In this document: positions 1 to 11,355 of the stretch, in pieces
Position numbering within the stretch: the stretch's first letter is position 1
Layout: each line of letters begins with the position of its first letter
From: Hygrocybe punicea
Lineage: Eukaryota; Basidiomycota; Agaricomycetes; Agaricales; Hygrophoraceae
Direction: 5' to 3'
DNA: 64,000 bases
Assembly (NCBI GenBank): GCA_963556145.1
Contig: OY744464.1
Location: forward strand, 3,162,001 to 3,226,000
Notes under the pieces: model-generated
What the model saw: only the letters and a program-made list of their open reading frames with translations
Database searches by the model: none
Told to the model about the DNA's origin: nothing
Program-made: the position numbers and the translations under genes

Positions 1-2
1 AA

Positions 3-290
3 TCCGATTCTTTTTGCAATGAATGGTGCAACCCTGCTCAATTCCCCGATCTCATTGAAGACGGCAAGTGGACTTTTAACTCTTCGGCGGCAGAAATAAC
101 CAATGCGTGGTTTGGCGGCTTCAAGGCCGTTGTACGGGAAATGCGAGTGGATAGGTACAATTTTTTCCTTGATGAAATGATCAAGCAACGCAACCGTCTG
201 ATTGTTGAGGATTTGTGTAAACGGCACGCACGTCCGTTTCAGATTCCTCGATGTGATCTTCTTGGTACTGGTTCTGGGGTTGTATATTAA
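3..290 (+). CDS. 3' end of a KDZ-transposon-associated cysteine-cluster (CxC) protein, partial
   Basis: The frame is open from base 3 to a TAA at 288-290 (95 residues seen) and enters from outside the window. The fragment contains CNEWCNP, then AEITNAWFGGFKAVVREM, then YNFFLDEMIKQRN. This order (cysteine pair, N-x-W-x-GGF, reMr, yNFFLDEMIkrRN) is how the C-termini of the CxC5/CxC6-type proteins that travel with KDZ transposases in agaricomycetes usually end. That assignment is from memory of the family. The role of these proteins is unknown, although the cysteine pairs suggest metal binding. Whether the upstream part is intact cannot be seen. The GCGC-rich tandem repeat follows directly after the stop. 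Confidence 0.72.
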   Translation, partial: SDSFCNEWCNPAQFPDLIEDGKWTFNSSAAEITNAWFGGFKAVVREMRVDRYNFFLDEMIKQRNRLIVEDLCKRHARPFQIPRCDLLGTGSGVVY

Positions 291-299
291 GTAGGGTAT

Positions 300-620
300 C
301 GCATTGCGCGCTATGTACAAAATAGCGCAATCAATTTGTTTCGCGCGCACGTTCCAAACAGAGAGCGCACACTTGAATAGGTTCCGCGCGCGCATTACAA
401 CACGGAGCGCACATTCCAGCACGGAGCGCACATATAAAGTAGCGCGCGTTTACTGGGCTTATTTTGTGGCGCTAGTTTTTTTAGCGCGCAACTGCAAGTA
501 GCGCGCATTTAATGTGCTTACTTTTAATAGCGCGCAACTGCAAGTAGCGCGCATTTGATGTGCTTGCTTTTAATAGCGCGCAACTGCACTGACGAGCGCA
601 AGAGAATTAAATTGCGCGCA
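300..620. repeat. GCGC-rich region with 46-bp direct tandem repeat
   Basis: The motif AGCGCGCAACTGCA starts at 483, 529 and 575, a strict 46-base period. Each unit also carries AGTAGCGCGCATTT and a TGTGCTT[AG]CTTTTAAT tail. A degenerate earlier copy is visible around 430-480. Upstream (300-430) are further irregular blocks rich in GCGCGC and GAGCGCAC. The stretch lies directly 3' of the KDZ-associated gene fragment and holds no credible coding frame; the 65-residue frame at 304-501 is repeat-derived. It could be a subterminal region of a mobile element or a local minisatellite. Confidence 0.8.
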
Positions 621-815
621 ATATGTATGCAAATGCAACTGGTTGAACAATCACATTAAAGAGGATGACAGTCTGTGTAACTATAACAAAAGAGTGTTTA
701 AAAGAAGTGTAGGTGAATGAGGAAGACGGTCATGTAAAAGTAAAAGGAATAAAAGAGTGTTCAGGGAAAGAAGGATCTTCGCACAGGGAGGGAAATCTTT
801 CTTGTAGATATTGAT

Positions 816-2548
816 CTATGCCCAGGGATTGTGTCGAGGCTTTCCTGGAATGTGAAACCCAGAGCGAGCGACTGGCGACCACAACGTGCCAGCAGAAGGA
901 GGGAGTGAGGTGGTTGATGCCGATGCAACACCTTCAGTATCTGGAACGATTGCAGGGAAGACTCCACCAGGACCTGCAACATTGTTCGCTGCAGGTGGAG
1001 TGGGTGGCAATGGCGAAAACGGGATACTGTGGTTGAATATCCCTAACTGCTCATCCATGTCGGTAACGTCGAACATCTCAGGGCCATCAAAGGTATCCAA
1101 ATCGCTCCAAGAAAAAGGTGAATTGCGGGCATTTCTCGCCGGGCTTGGAGGCTTTGAACCTGGGGTCACTGAAATAAGGTGGGTTTGAGATCACCCAGGC
1201 AATCGCTACCAGTAGCCATACCTCTTGGGCGTTTGACTTGCAAATCCTCATCACTTGTGTTGGTCTTAAAAGAATCATTGCGCTTCCTCGTTCCGGCATA
1301 GTTCCGGTCAGACCTGGTGATCCGATCATCGTCTGAACTACTGTTGTCGCTGATACTAAGCACCTCTGAATCTCCAGTGTATCGTCGATCAGGCCAGCAA
1401 GTCCAACAATGTGAAATATGACAACGTACCAACAATTTCGCGGCGTTGTACAGATATCTTCCCTCCATTGGTATTGTCATTGCGGCTCGTCGTGGAGTCA
1501 ACCGACCCCGAATCAGAATTGGAATCGGGATCCGGAGAGATTGCCTTGTGGTCCCTTACACTAGACTTGTGATCAGTCCCTCTTTTCCCTCTGATCAACT
1601 CAGTTGTGGATCCTGTCGTGTCATCAGAATCAGGTTCACTCTCTCCGTTTCTTGCACGTTCCGTGGCAACTTCCCAGTTAGAGTAAACAGTTTCTGGAAT
1701 ACCATGACGAGGAGCTGTTGGAGAGTCAGTGGGCTCCGGCTTTCTCGTCAAATGAACTAACCAATTCGGACGCAGTAATTTGTATACTTGCGACCCATAG
1801 AGCCTTTCGCAGCTGAGACATGGACACCTGTGGTTGTTGCCCTACGGACAACGAACAGGCTGGCATGATCCTTTCGCAACAAGACCCAATGAAATTTGCC
1901 TGAAGCTGGCCGACCATAACGTGTGTCGAGCCACGCGAATGCTTCTGGCAGCAGTTGGCGAAACCACTCATCAAGTTGGGTTTGATTCCAACTTAATTTA
2001 AATTCAAGATCCGTGACTTCATCGTTTTCCACAGCGAGACGAGACTGAATGTAGCTTTCTATTTCCTGTGCTCTGGGATATTTGGTCTGAACCAGTTCGC
2101 CGTCGGCCTATGGAGTAGCAGATCAGTAGAAATTATATAATTCAAAAGTTAGTCTTACACGCAGTCCACACGGAACCATGATGACCATCCCAACCTTCAC
2201 CAGCTTGTCTGTCGTCTGAGAAGAATTCTAAAGCTCATTGTTGAGTTGTTGGCATGGTTCCGAAAATCTAAAACATACCAAAGATGAAGCATTCACCAGC
2301 CTCCCGCCTATATTGCCATCCCCATCACCCGGCTTAGGGACTCCACCGATATTGTTTCGAGTTATAGCTGAAGAACTAGAAGCAGTTTGTCCTTCATGCA
2401 CAATCCGGGGTGACTTGGATGAGCGGTGACAGGTGTCAGTATGTTTACAATTGCGACATATCTTCGAGCCAGTGGTCCTGGCAGTGAATTGACAGCAATC
2501 ACAACGAGGATTGTCCTTCGCAGAGCCACCAGAGCAAGTAAGAAGCAT
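816..2548 (-). CDS. agaricomycete-specific protein with N-terminal cysteine cluster, unknown function
   Basis: Six exons fit in phase (2548-2279, 2215-2159, 2107-1795, 1756-1430, 1365-1210, 1168-816), giving 491 residues. The N-terminus has a cysteine cluster (CDCCQFTARTT...CRNCKHTDTCHRS), possibly a small zinc-binding module, followed by a Ser/Gly-rich linker. The middle (about residues 90-215) is a compact domain with DEWFRQLLPEAFAWLDTRYG and KFHWVLLRKDHASLFVV. The C-terminal half is acidic, Ser/Asp-rich and probably disordered, with a basic KRPRG patch. The overall layout resembles multi-copy agaricomycete proteins of unknown function; I cannot name a domain. Two introns are very short (38 and 41 bases), so those borders are less certain. 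The start is the first ATG before the cysteine cluster. Confidence 0.6.
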
Positions 2549-2727
2549 GGTGAACTCGTGTGTGAAGAAATTGGTAGGACAAAAGACGAGTAAAAAAACA
2601 ACAACAAAAAAACACGCCTTCTCTTGCCGATTTTCCCAGGCTTGAACGATCAACATCGTGTTGATGTATGACTGAATTTCATTCGCACTGTGGCAAAGTA
2701 ACGGTGTCAGGATAGATCAACAAGATT

Positions 2728-3721
2728 ATGGGTAGCAAACGGCACGATACCTTTTATCTTAGCGATGGGTCTGTTGTCATTGAGGTTTGAAGGACTACGC
2801 AAACACTTTCAGTTGATACTAACCCTTCCTGTAGCTACCTGGCATTCCCCAGGGCACTCTCTATTGCCTCCCAAAGAGTTTGTTGGCCATACGATCGGGA
2901 GTCTTTCGAACACTGTTCTCCTTACCTCGCGACACAACGAACCCAGAAGGGACCAACGACCAGAATCCGGTGGTGTTACACATACCGAGAGAGGATTTTG
3001 ATCGAATTCTGGTGTTCCTTTTCAGTGGGTAAGTTCATATATTTCTAATGATTTCAATGCACTCACTGCTTCGAATAGCTACTCTGCAAAAGATCTGACC
3101 GTCGATTTTCTATCGTCCGTGCTCAAGATGTCAGTGTTCCTGGAGATAACAGACGGGGAGGAATTTGCAACTGAAAAACTCCCCAATCTCCCGGAGTTTA
3201 CCCCCGTGCTTCAATTACACTTAGCTCGCCTGCATCGTATCGACAAGTGGGTAGAACCAGCGTTTAGGCAGCTTCTAATGACCCCAACCACGGAACTCAA
3301 TCCTATCGACGCGGATCTGATTGGGCTTCCATTTTTCCACATTTTGATGAAGGCAAAGGCGACAATCGACCAGCATCGCCGAAGCATCGCTTTCTTCGCT
3401 CCAGACGCTGTGATTGACCCATTGTGCGGAAAGAGTACCACCTGCAGTAACTCATGGATAGTGGAATGGTGGCGGGGTCTTGCGAAACAACTTCTTCATC
3501 CTGATGCCGCCCTCACCGAATCTGAAATCTTGGCTGGTTTTGATACCGTGATGATTCCAGGAATGTGCGACTCCTGTCAAGCACGGTCAATTGCATGGGT
3601 GAAGGCAAAGAAGGTGTTTGAAAAAGAGCAAACCTTCATTCAGGCTGCTGTGACTGAGGTGATGGACTTGCAGACCGACGAACCGATCAGGGCTTCCATG
3701 CGGGTCAATATTATTCAGTAG
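2728..3721 (+). CDS. BTB/POZ domain-containing protein
   Basis: Three exons (2728-2784, 2835-3028, 3079-3721) join in phase to 297 residues. The first intron carries a TACTAAC-like branch site. The N-terminal half reads as an agaricomycete BTB fold: DTFYLSDGSVVIE, LYCLPKSLLAIRSGVFRTLF, then IPREDFDRILVFLFSG and YSAKDLTVDFLSSVLKMSVFL. The C-terminal half contains LPEFTPVLQLHLARLHRIDKW, CSNSWIVEWW and a CDSCQARS pair, as in the large family of short fungal BTB proteins. BTB domains mediate protein-protein contacts and are often adaptors for cullin-3 ligases. For these lineage-expanded fungal members no partner is known. The gene starts about 180 bases from the divergent minus-strand gene, within the accessory block. 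Confidence 0.85.
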
Positions 3722-4062
3722 ACATGTCATTATATACCTTGAAAAAAATCTATCGTTGATATCATCACTTCACAATCTCATCATAGTATTAATACGCCAG
3801 TGGGATTTGATTTGCGCGCTGTAGAACTTGCACGCGCTAAGTATACGTAAGACTTTGTGCGCACCATGACATGCGCAAACAAACACTTAGTTGCGGAACA
3901 CCACCCATCGATACCATCCATCGATCCCTCGATGCCACCACAAACATTGCAATGTACGGTGAAAAAAATTAGTTTTGATTAAAAGGATGATACGTTACTG
4001 ACTAAACCAACTGTGAAACGAAATCAACGACTGTGGGATACGAAACAAAGCAACATGGGATA
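3722..4062. other. intergenic, with a second GCGC-rich patch
   Basis: There is no coding signal. Around 3812-3885 lie TTTGCGCGCTG, CACGCGC, GTGCGC and CATGCGC, echoing the GCGC blocks at 300-620. Next to it is a short run of ATCGAT-like words (CCATCGATACCATCCATCGAT). The stretch separates the convergent 3' ends of the BTB gene and the next minus-strand gene. Confidence 0.5.
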
Positions 4063-7010
4063 CTACGAATCAAGAGGACCGTCGAATTCTGCAACATCAT
4101 CTAGTTGGCTGTAAATGATTCTTCCTTTTTTCCTCGAGGGCGACAGAGGTGGTAGTACCGGTGACGGATTCATATTCCTTCTCTTTCCCTCCACCACTAA
4201 CTTCCTCTGCACAAGATAAGCAGATTCGTCCTCGGTACCTTCATTGTCGATTTGAAACTGGTGAGTCTCATGTGTGTTACTTTCTTGGAGTACTACAAGA
4301 GCTGCTTTCTCATCGATGTTCAGATCCTCAATAATGAGCAAAATGACCATTTCCGGAATCAAAATTCGATCGATAAACTTGTGTGTTGGGATCGCGTGGA
4401 TCGTGTTTCGGTCAGACGATGGAACCCAATCCTGCAAGACTTGGGATATCACAGCGTAGCCCCTTTCACCGTAGCTATATCATGACATCAGTGGATGATC
4501 AAATCCAGAGCTCAACGACCTACTATCCCGTGCCCCGACCATACCGTTTACCAAAATCAATCTCTCCTTCGATGCCCATTGCACGGTTTGCCCCAATATC
4601 CAGGACCAAGGTGCTGAAGAACTGGAAAAATATGGAGTCCCTCGGATCATCAATGATCTCTGCCAGCGCATCTGTGAGATTGGCTACCCTGTCTCTCAGG
4701 CTCTCGAAGTCGATCATTTGCGGCCAGCGCCGGTTAATCGCTCTAGATGGCAGCAATGCCTTGGCGTGGTATTGTTGGGTTTCATCTTCCACAACGGATT
4801 CCTTTATGCTCGACTCTGTGCTTAGTTCGTCCATGCTCGTCTCATCCGTTTCGGAAACCTCGACAATGTTTTGAGATGCTTCTGCAACAAATTCAGCCCA
4901 TGATTGTTTCGGAGAGCCTGCATGCTTGTACTTTGATACAAGATGAGTATTTTCCTTGTAAATCTTGTAATGTTTGTGGAACGTCGATCGGTGGTATAAT
5001 AGACCGAAGACCATTTCGAACGCAGTATCTTGATGAATGGTCGGCCGACGCTGCGCCCGCAACTTCTCTATTCGTTCAAACCCCTCGAAGATATCCACAG
5101 CAAAGAAGGACGTCGGCCATGCCCTTTCGCCATTACGCAAGTATTTTCCTACCCATGGGCGGTCGCCTAGTGCTGCACTATGCAGTGGAAATGCATGAGC
5201 TACGTTCAAGTCCCCGCAATTGTCATTTGATGTTAATTTTTTGGGCGAGATCGTAGGGGCCGTCGATGATGACCTTGATGTCGCTAAATCCCTGCTGTAT
5301 TTTGCTCTGGATGGGCTTTCTGACGTTGCCTTGGGACCAGGCTGTATTTTCAAAGTCTTCGCGTTGTCCTGGACCCAGGCGTTGGCAAAGATCTGTCTGT
5401 TTTTAACCCCACTAGGACTTTGTACGAGACTGTTCGGATCTGGTATATTGTCTCGAGTACGTTTCTTGCCGATTGTGCCTGTACCATTTAACTTATCTAT
5501 CTCCACATCCAGACCAGGGCAGTCTTGCAAACGAGGGCCAATGATGCCACCGGAAAGTTTTCGAAAAAGAAGGGTTTCACCAGTTTCCACCTGCCGAACG
5601 GTATCAAAGGTGTGGCAGTCCCAGCGCTTTTGGAAACGATTATATGTTTCAACCCGTTTTTGCATTGACAAACCCAAGACTTCCACCAGTTCAGGATAAT
5701 CTTTGATTCGGAAATCGGGAAAGGTTTCTACTCGCAATGGTAATACAATTGGCTGACATCCCTCCTAAGTCAGGTGTATCAGAAGATTCTTTGTCGGTCA
5801 GGGAAAGTGATCTACCTGGTACCACAAAATAGCTGTAACCTGCATCATCTTTTGTTGTCGTGATCGCAGCACGGCGTCTTTGGTGTTGGTACGTCGATCG
5901 TCGTCTTTTCCAGCTATTCGACGTGCTTCTAACCAGGCTGGCGTGGTTGATTGCCACATAGTCGCAATTGGTATGGCATGATTTGCTCTCGGAGCTGGTC
6001 GCAGTGTGGGGGTGGTATTGACGTGAATCGTCGGAACAGGTGGGAGAAACATAGGGGTCACAGAGCATGGTGTCGGACGCGCATCTTGCAGAACCATGGG
6101 TAGTTGCTGATCGGTTCTCTGTGCAGACTCTTGTCTATGCGTTTCTAGTGACCTATGGCCTGTTTGTGCCTCCGGTACTGCAACCCGCAATGCCGTCGGA
6201 CCTGGCACTACTGGCTGGGGGAATGTAAACAGCATGGGATCCAATGGTTCTCCAGCTGGCGACACAGGCGGCGGCATGGATACCAACCTTGATGCCTGCA
6301 CTCCAAGCTCCGGCAACGGGATACGATGCTTCCGCTCCTGACAAGGAGGGCGAAATACTCCTTTCGCAGCTGCATCTAGAGCAGCATCTCTGCAACATTT
6401 CCGACACATAAAATCTGTACATTCGGTGTGTCCTGATGTTCTGGTGCCTTTCGCTGACTTACAGGTTTCCCTAGCACAGAATATTCCACCGTTCGGACGT
6501 CGAAGCTTTGCCATGATGGCTTCTCGAGTGGCAGGGCCCTCCACCGATGGCCTTTGGGAATAGAATGAAGGACTATAGACAAGTGATGGAGATTGGGAAC
6601 GGAACGAAGGACTATTAACAAGTGGTGAGGGTTGGGGAAGAAACGGGAGAGGTAAATTGTTTGGAACGAGTGACAGAAGTTGGTTGGCATTAGGAATGGT
6701 GTGACGTATGGGTATAGTTGACATGGCCTGGTTATTGGGCATAATATTTTGGAGTATTGTTGGATCTTCTCTCGCAGCTTGAACGAGTGATAGTGCGAAA
6801 TCCGGATCTAAAGGATTGGAATGAAAGACTGTGTTGCGACAGTACTGGTTAGAACACTACTTAAGATTAGTTATCTTCTTGACCAGTATATCAAAAAAAA
6901 AAAAATACTGTTTGTTGGATGCGGTTCTTGTTCTCTATTTTCCCAGTTCCTTTATTAACAGAAGGAGGGTTCAATAGGTTACCGCAACGTTCGCAAGGAG
7001 TGGACGACAT
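4063..7010 (-). CDS. large agaricomycete-specific protein with cysteine cluster, unknown function
   Basis: Four exons join in phase (7010-6983, 6807-5816, 5764-4545, 4474-4063) to 883 residues. The start is MSSTPCERC. A Pro/Ser-rich region follows, then a cysteine cluster around residues 110-145 (FCARETC...HTECTDFMCRKCCRDAA...CQERKH), likely zinc-binding. Next is a folded-looking stretch (ILWYQEGCQPIVLPLRVETFP, DYPELVEVLGLSMQKR, FDTVRQVETGETLLFRKLSGG, LQDCPGLDVEIDKL). After a charged linker comes a second domain (WPTSFFAVDIFEGFERIEKL, FHKHYKIYKE, KQSWAEFVAEA), and an acidic C-terminus. This order (CxxC cluster, W-Y/DCPGL domain, F-A-D-x-x-GF domain) recurs in a multi-copy agaricomycete family of unknown function that I know only by layout. 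It is not transposase-like. Confidence 0.62.
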
Positions 7011-7427
7011 TTTGGTTTGTTGAATAAAAATATTTATTTATGTATTTAGAGATTACATAGTTGCGCGATGCGCGCGATGCCGAAGCCCTGAGTTTCAATG
7101 TTAACGCACTGAGTTTGAAACTAATGGACATGTCCATAAGTCCCGTGGACAAAGTCGGCGGCGGTCAGACATTGTGGACTGGCGGACTGGCGGACTTTCG
7201 AGGTCCGGAATGTCACCAGCCTAATAAGTCCGGGAAAATCCGAATAGTACTGTCCTGTCACGTGTTACATAAGTTTGCTCAACACCGACACCGATCTCCT
7301 GGCCGAGGTCAATGATTAGAAATGTGAAACCAAGCTCAGTCATGACGCTGGACCGCTCCACCACCTTTCTAAACACATATAAGACCAGCCACAGTTTAAC
7401 CCAATATCAACGATAGTGCTCACTCTC
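7011..7427. promoter_or_regulatory. divergent intergenic region between 4063-7010 and NmrA gene
   Basis: About 417 bases separate the starts of two divergent genes, so both promoters must lie here. At 7061-7080 there is another GCGC-rich word (GTTGCGCGATGCGCGCGATG). GGTCAGACATTGTGGACTGG and a GGCGGACT repeat occur near 7160-7200. CACATATAAGACC at 7374-7386 sits about 45 bases before the NmrA ATG and is the best TATA-like candidate. Confidence 0.35.
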
Positions 7428-8781
7428 ATGTCTTCCAAAAAGCTCATTCTTGTCATCGGAGCGACAGGTGCTCAAGGTTTTGCTGTTGTTGAAGCACTCC
7501 TGGCACCTAACGCGAATGGCTCTCCGTCTCCCTATGCTGTCCGTGCTCTTACGAGAGATCCCTCCAGTCGAAGAGCTCAGGAACTCGCTGCGAAGGGGGT
7601 CGAATGTGTTCAAGGTATTGCTTTCCTTCTTGTGGCCTGCAAATTCGCTGTGATATTAACTCTCTTCTGTAGGAGCTTTTGATAATTTCCATTCTGTTGT
7701 TGCTGCCTTCGAAGGTACCTATGGTGCGTGGGTCAACACGGATGGATTTACTGTTGGTAGGTCATGTAGACTTTGGCGAAGTTTTCCCATTCTGACCACA
7801 AGCTCTCTCATAGGAGAAACCAAGGAAATATACATTGGCATGAGAATTTTCGAGATCGCAAAGCGAATACCATCCATGAGACACTACGTGTGGAGCAGTC
7901 TTGATTATTCTACCAAAGTACGTTCCCAGATCTCAACAACTTGCTCAATTTCTTTTGACCTTCCGGTCTGAGTAGAAAGGCGGGTACAGTCCCGACTACA
8001 AAGTCGAGCATTTTGATGGCAAGGGTCGAGTGGCTGACTGGCTGAAGGCTCAACCCTCCGTCGTTAGCGACAAAGATATGTCGTGGAGTGTAGTGAGTCC
8101 TTCTGAATTATTTGAGATCGAAGCCTGATCTCTACTCGTCCTCTTAGGTTACATCTGGACCCTACATGGACATGCTCAACTCCGTAAGTCTTAACTCTGT
8201 CCTTCCTTCTCGTTCCTTGCCTCTGAAAGTCAGCGTAGCCAATGTTTGGTCCGCTCAACAAGCGCCCCGACGGTACTTTCGTATTCGCATCCCCAATCGC
8301 TGATGGGCATGTATCTATGATCGCCTTGTCCGACCTGGGATTCTGGGCCCGCTATACATTCGATCATCGCGCGGAAACGTCTGCCAAGGATCTTGAAATT
8401 GCAAGTGAGATGGTAGGGTGGGAACATCTGGTGGAGACATTCGCCAAAGCCACTGGTCAACCTGCAGTTTTCAAGAGGCAAACCATAGACGAATGGTTCG
8501 AGAACTTCACTAATGTCGACAAACCTGTTGCGAATGAGAAGGAAGACGGAGACGAATCGACCACTATTAGACAGAATTTCTCCTCATTCTGGAGACAGTG
8601 GAGGGACGATATTATTTCGCGGGACATAAGATGGATCAGGTCTGTCCATCCCCAAACCGCCACTGTTGAGAGTTGGATGAGGTCAACGCACTACACTGGG
8701 GAAGTTAATAGGAGCCTCCTCAAAAATGCCGAAGACGGGAAAAGCTTCGGGTTGAACTGGGAGAAAATAAAATCGTTGTAG
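7428..8781 (+). CDS. NmrA-like family NAD(P)-binding protein
   Basis: Six exons (7428-7614, 7673-7756, 7814-7917, 7976-8092, 8148-8183, 8239-8781) give 356 residues. The N-terminus KLILVIGATGAQGFAVVEALL is a Rossmann strand with the GxxGxxG dinucleotide motif. It is followed by VRALTRDPSSRRAQELAAKGVE, the usual NmrA-like beta2 and Arg region, and by AFEGTYGAWVNTDGF and MRHYVWSSLDYSTK. The TGPYMDML-like stretch and a C-terminal region with GWEHLVETFAKATGQ also fit. NmrA-like proteins are atypical short-chain dehydrogenases: some sense the NADP/NAD ratio, others reduce quinones or take part in secondary metabolism. The classic SDR Tyr-x-x-x-Lys is not evident. Substrate unknown; probably cytosolic, as no signal peptide is seen. 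Confidence 0.88.
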
Positions 8782-9033
8782 TTACAGTAGCTATAGCGCT
8801 ATAGCTGTATCACAGCTAGATATGTCGAAATCGAAATCAATTCCCCTTGCTTCACTACGATGCAACATTTCTCCTCATTTTGGAAGGAGATTGCAAAAGT
8901 GTCAAGATGAATATGTAAGGAGACCGCAAACATCTCGATGATAAAGTAGTTGTGTACATTGAAGAAATATTTGTCAATTACAATGAACGCACGCAAAATA
9001 CCTTCCGTTGAGCCCATTAACCTTTCCGTCCAA

Positions 9034-11355
9034 TCACCTTGTTCTGATGATACCTGCATTGATCAATTTCATGATTTTGTGGCGTACGAGTGGATTCTTC
9101 ATATGATCTTGTAACGCTCCCGGATTTCCTTGAGCCTGCTGCAAAATTTGCTGAATCACGGGATCATTCATGATACCCTTGATAGACGTGCAATTTAGAC
9201 GGGCTGTCGAGAGGTAATCACACACACAGACTTACCGCGACTTCTGGGTCACGCATAGCCCTCTGCAATGTCTCTTCCTGTGTTTCGCTTGTTCGCTGAC
9301 TGAACAACGCCTGCTGACATTTCAAGTCTTGTTGTTGAATTTCGGCTCTGTGCTTGTGTTCGGTGTCATGCTCCTCGGCCTCCTGGATAGCTTCGATTGC
9401 TTTTGTGTATTCTCGCATCGCGAACAAGACGAGTGACTTGCGAATGTATCCTTTCACTACACGACACCAGCTCTAGATCAGTGGACGTCTTGCCGACCAG
9501 AGCCACCATAAGAGACGCACCAAACTGGGAGTCGATCTTGATCGCCTCCTCGGCATCCTTTAGAGCCTCAGGCAAGGCCACCAATTTGGTGTAAGCTGCG
9601 GCCCTATTGTTGTAGCCCTTTGGATCATTCGGGTCCCTTTTGATACTCTCTGTGTAACTTTTCACCGCCCCGGCGAAATCCCCCGCTTTGAACTGCGTGT
9701 TGCCCTCTTCACGCGCAATGGCACTCTTCTCGGGGTCAATGTACGCCAAACGATCAGCTTCCACTTTGCTACGCTCGACATCGCGCAATTTATTAAGAAT
9801 ATCCGGCGTACGATGCTCCGTTAGAGACTTTTCGAAGTACTTGATAGCATTTGTCATATCGCCCTTCCTCTGGTACGACGAACCAATGCGTCCCAAGGCT
9901 TTAGCGACGAGTTTATAGTCAGCCCGAAGCTAGAGCGAATCTTGAGCGAACCGCAAATGCGCGTATCAGGAGAGTGAGAAGTCTGTGCATACCGAACGAC
10001 CTTCCTCGACAGCTTTTTCACACGTCTCGATGGCTTTATCGTAGTTACCTTGCTCGAAGTACACAGCTGTGGCACCATACGATGTTATCCCAGTGGACCG
10101 TACTAGCAAATAGGACGCACCACTCAGATTGGTCAGGAATACAATATCCTTGGGCCATATGTCCCAAGCCTTCTCAAAGAGTTTGGCAGCCTCGTCCCAG
10201 TCCCTCTTTTTGTAAGCCTCACTCCCTGCTTTCTTCGCCGCCTCGGCTTCCTTCTTGCTCCTGGCGTCTTCGTCATCTTCTTCCACATCTTCCATCGGAG
10301 AATCATAAGCTGCCGTCGATGCACTTGGTTTTGATGTTGATGCAGCGGGATTGAGAGATGTAGGAGGCGTGTTCTCGTCATGCTTAGGAAACCCGGACGG
10401 AAGATCTTCTGAGCCTTCAGGTCGAGAAAATCCTTGTATATCGACACCCACGAGCACGCCAAGCACATCGAGCATCCTAGGGTCTTGCAGTATGCTATGG
10501 TTTTGGGTGCGTCAACGTCTGAACCAGATCGAAGGAAAATAAGATACAGACTTATCGGCTAGTCGAGGGTTTTGCTGGATCATATTTATCTGAAGAATAA
10601 TTTACTTGAGAAACGGGAATGGTGGGTGTGAGAACGTCACTTGTGAACCTTTTGTACAAAGGCAGGATCGGCAAGATGTTTCTGTGTCCGGGGATTGGAC
10701 GCCAACTTGCCCCAGATATTTGGATCGGAGAACATCTTTCCAAAACCAAATGGCTCGTCAGCGGGTCCTCGTTCATCTGCAGCTGTTCACAAGAATGGCA
10801 ATACAAAATGTAAATGGGTTAGACGTGATCACACTTTGAATTGACAAACGCGAAAAATAGAAACGAACAAACCTTTGGCATCGTGAACTTCTTTCAAACC
10901 CTTCCTTAATGCGGGGCTATCCTCCAGCTTCAACCCAACTTCGTACGCAGCGATGGCGGCGTCGTACTGTCGTGCACCGTGTAGAGCAGCACCTTTGCGA
11001 GCATATCCTTTCGACCACGAGGGGTTCAGTTTTACACACTAAGAAGCGATGGGGCGATCAAAATACCAACCGATGTTTACGGAGACGTCAGATTGAACAT
11101 ACCTGCTCGGCATCCTCCAAAGCTTCGTTCCATTGCCGCTTCCCAGCGTTTGCAGCGCTGCGATTCGAGTAGAGCACGTGGTTCTGGGGATCGATGGCAA
11201 TGGCTTGTGTAAACAGGAGGATGGCTCCGTCGTAATCTTTCGCTGCAAAGGCTTTATTGCCTTGATCTTTTAATCCATTTGCCTGTTGTATTCGATCGCA
11301 AGTTAAATAGACTAGTGTAACTGATGACTCCTGATGAAGTACGCACGTCCGACAT
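9034..11355 (-). CDS. STI1: STI1/Hop-type Hsp70-Hsp90 co-chaperone (TPR protein)
   Basis: The C-terminus MNDPVIQQILQQAQGNPG...MKLINAGIIRTR is the signature DP2 end of STI1. Reading upstream are TPR2B (AREEGNTQFKAGDFAGAVKSY), TPR2A (AGSEAYKKRDWDEAAKLFEK, YFEQGNYDKAIETCEKAVE), the DP1/linker (FGFGKMFSDPNIWGKLASNP) and N-terminal TPR1 (GNKAFAAKDYDGAILLFTQAI). The protein bridges Hsp70 and Hsp90 in the cytosol. Start chosen: a 9-base first exon (11355-11347, MSD), then an intron, then ANGLKDQGNKAF. At least two introns are easy to miss: a 54-base one inside TPR2A (between TNLS and AVYFEQ) is a multiple of three and stop-free, and another at 9457-9520 interrupts SQF/VKGYIRK. Identity is close to certain. 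Confidence 0.95.

Noticed and set aside
4747..5699. Two long plus-strand frames (169 and 159 residues)
   Set aside because: They are antisense to the 883-residue minus-strand gene, which has coherent exons and phase; their composition is atypical.
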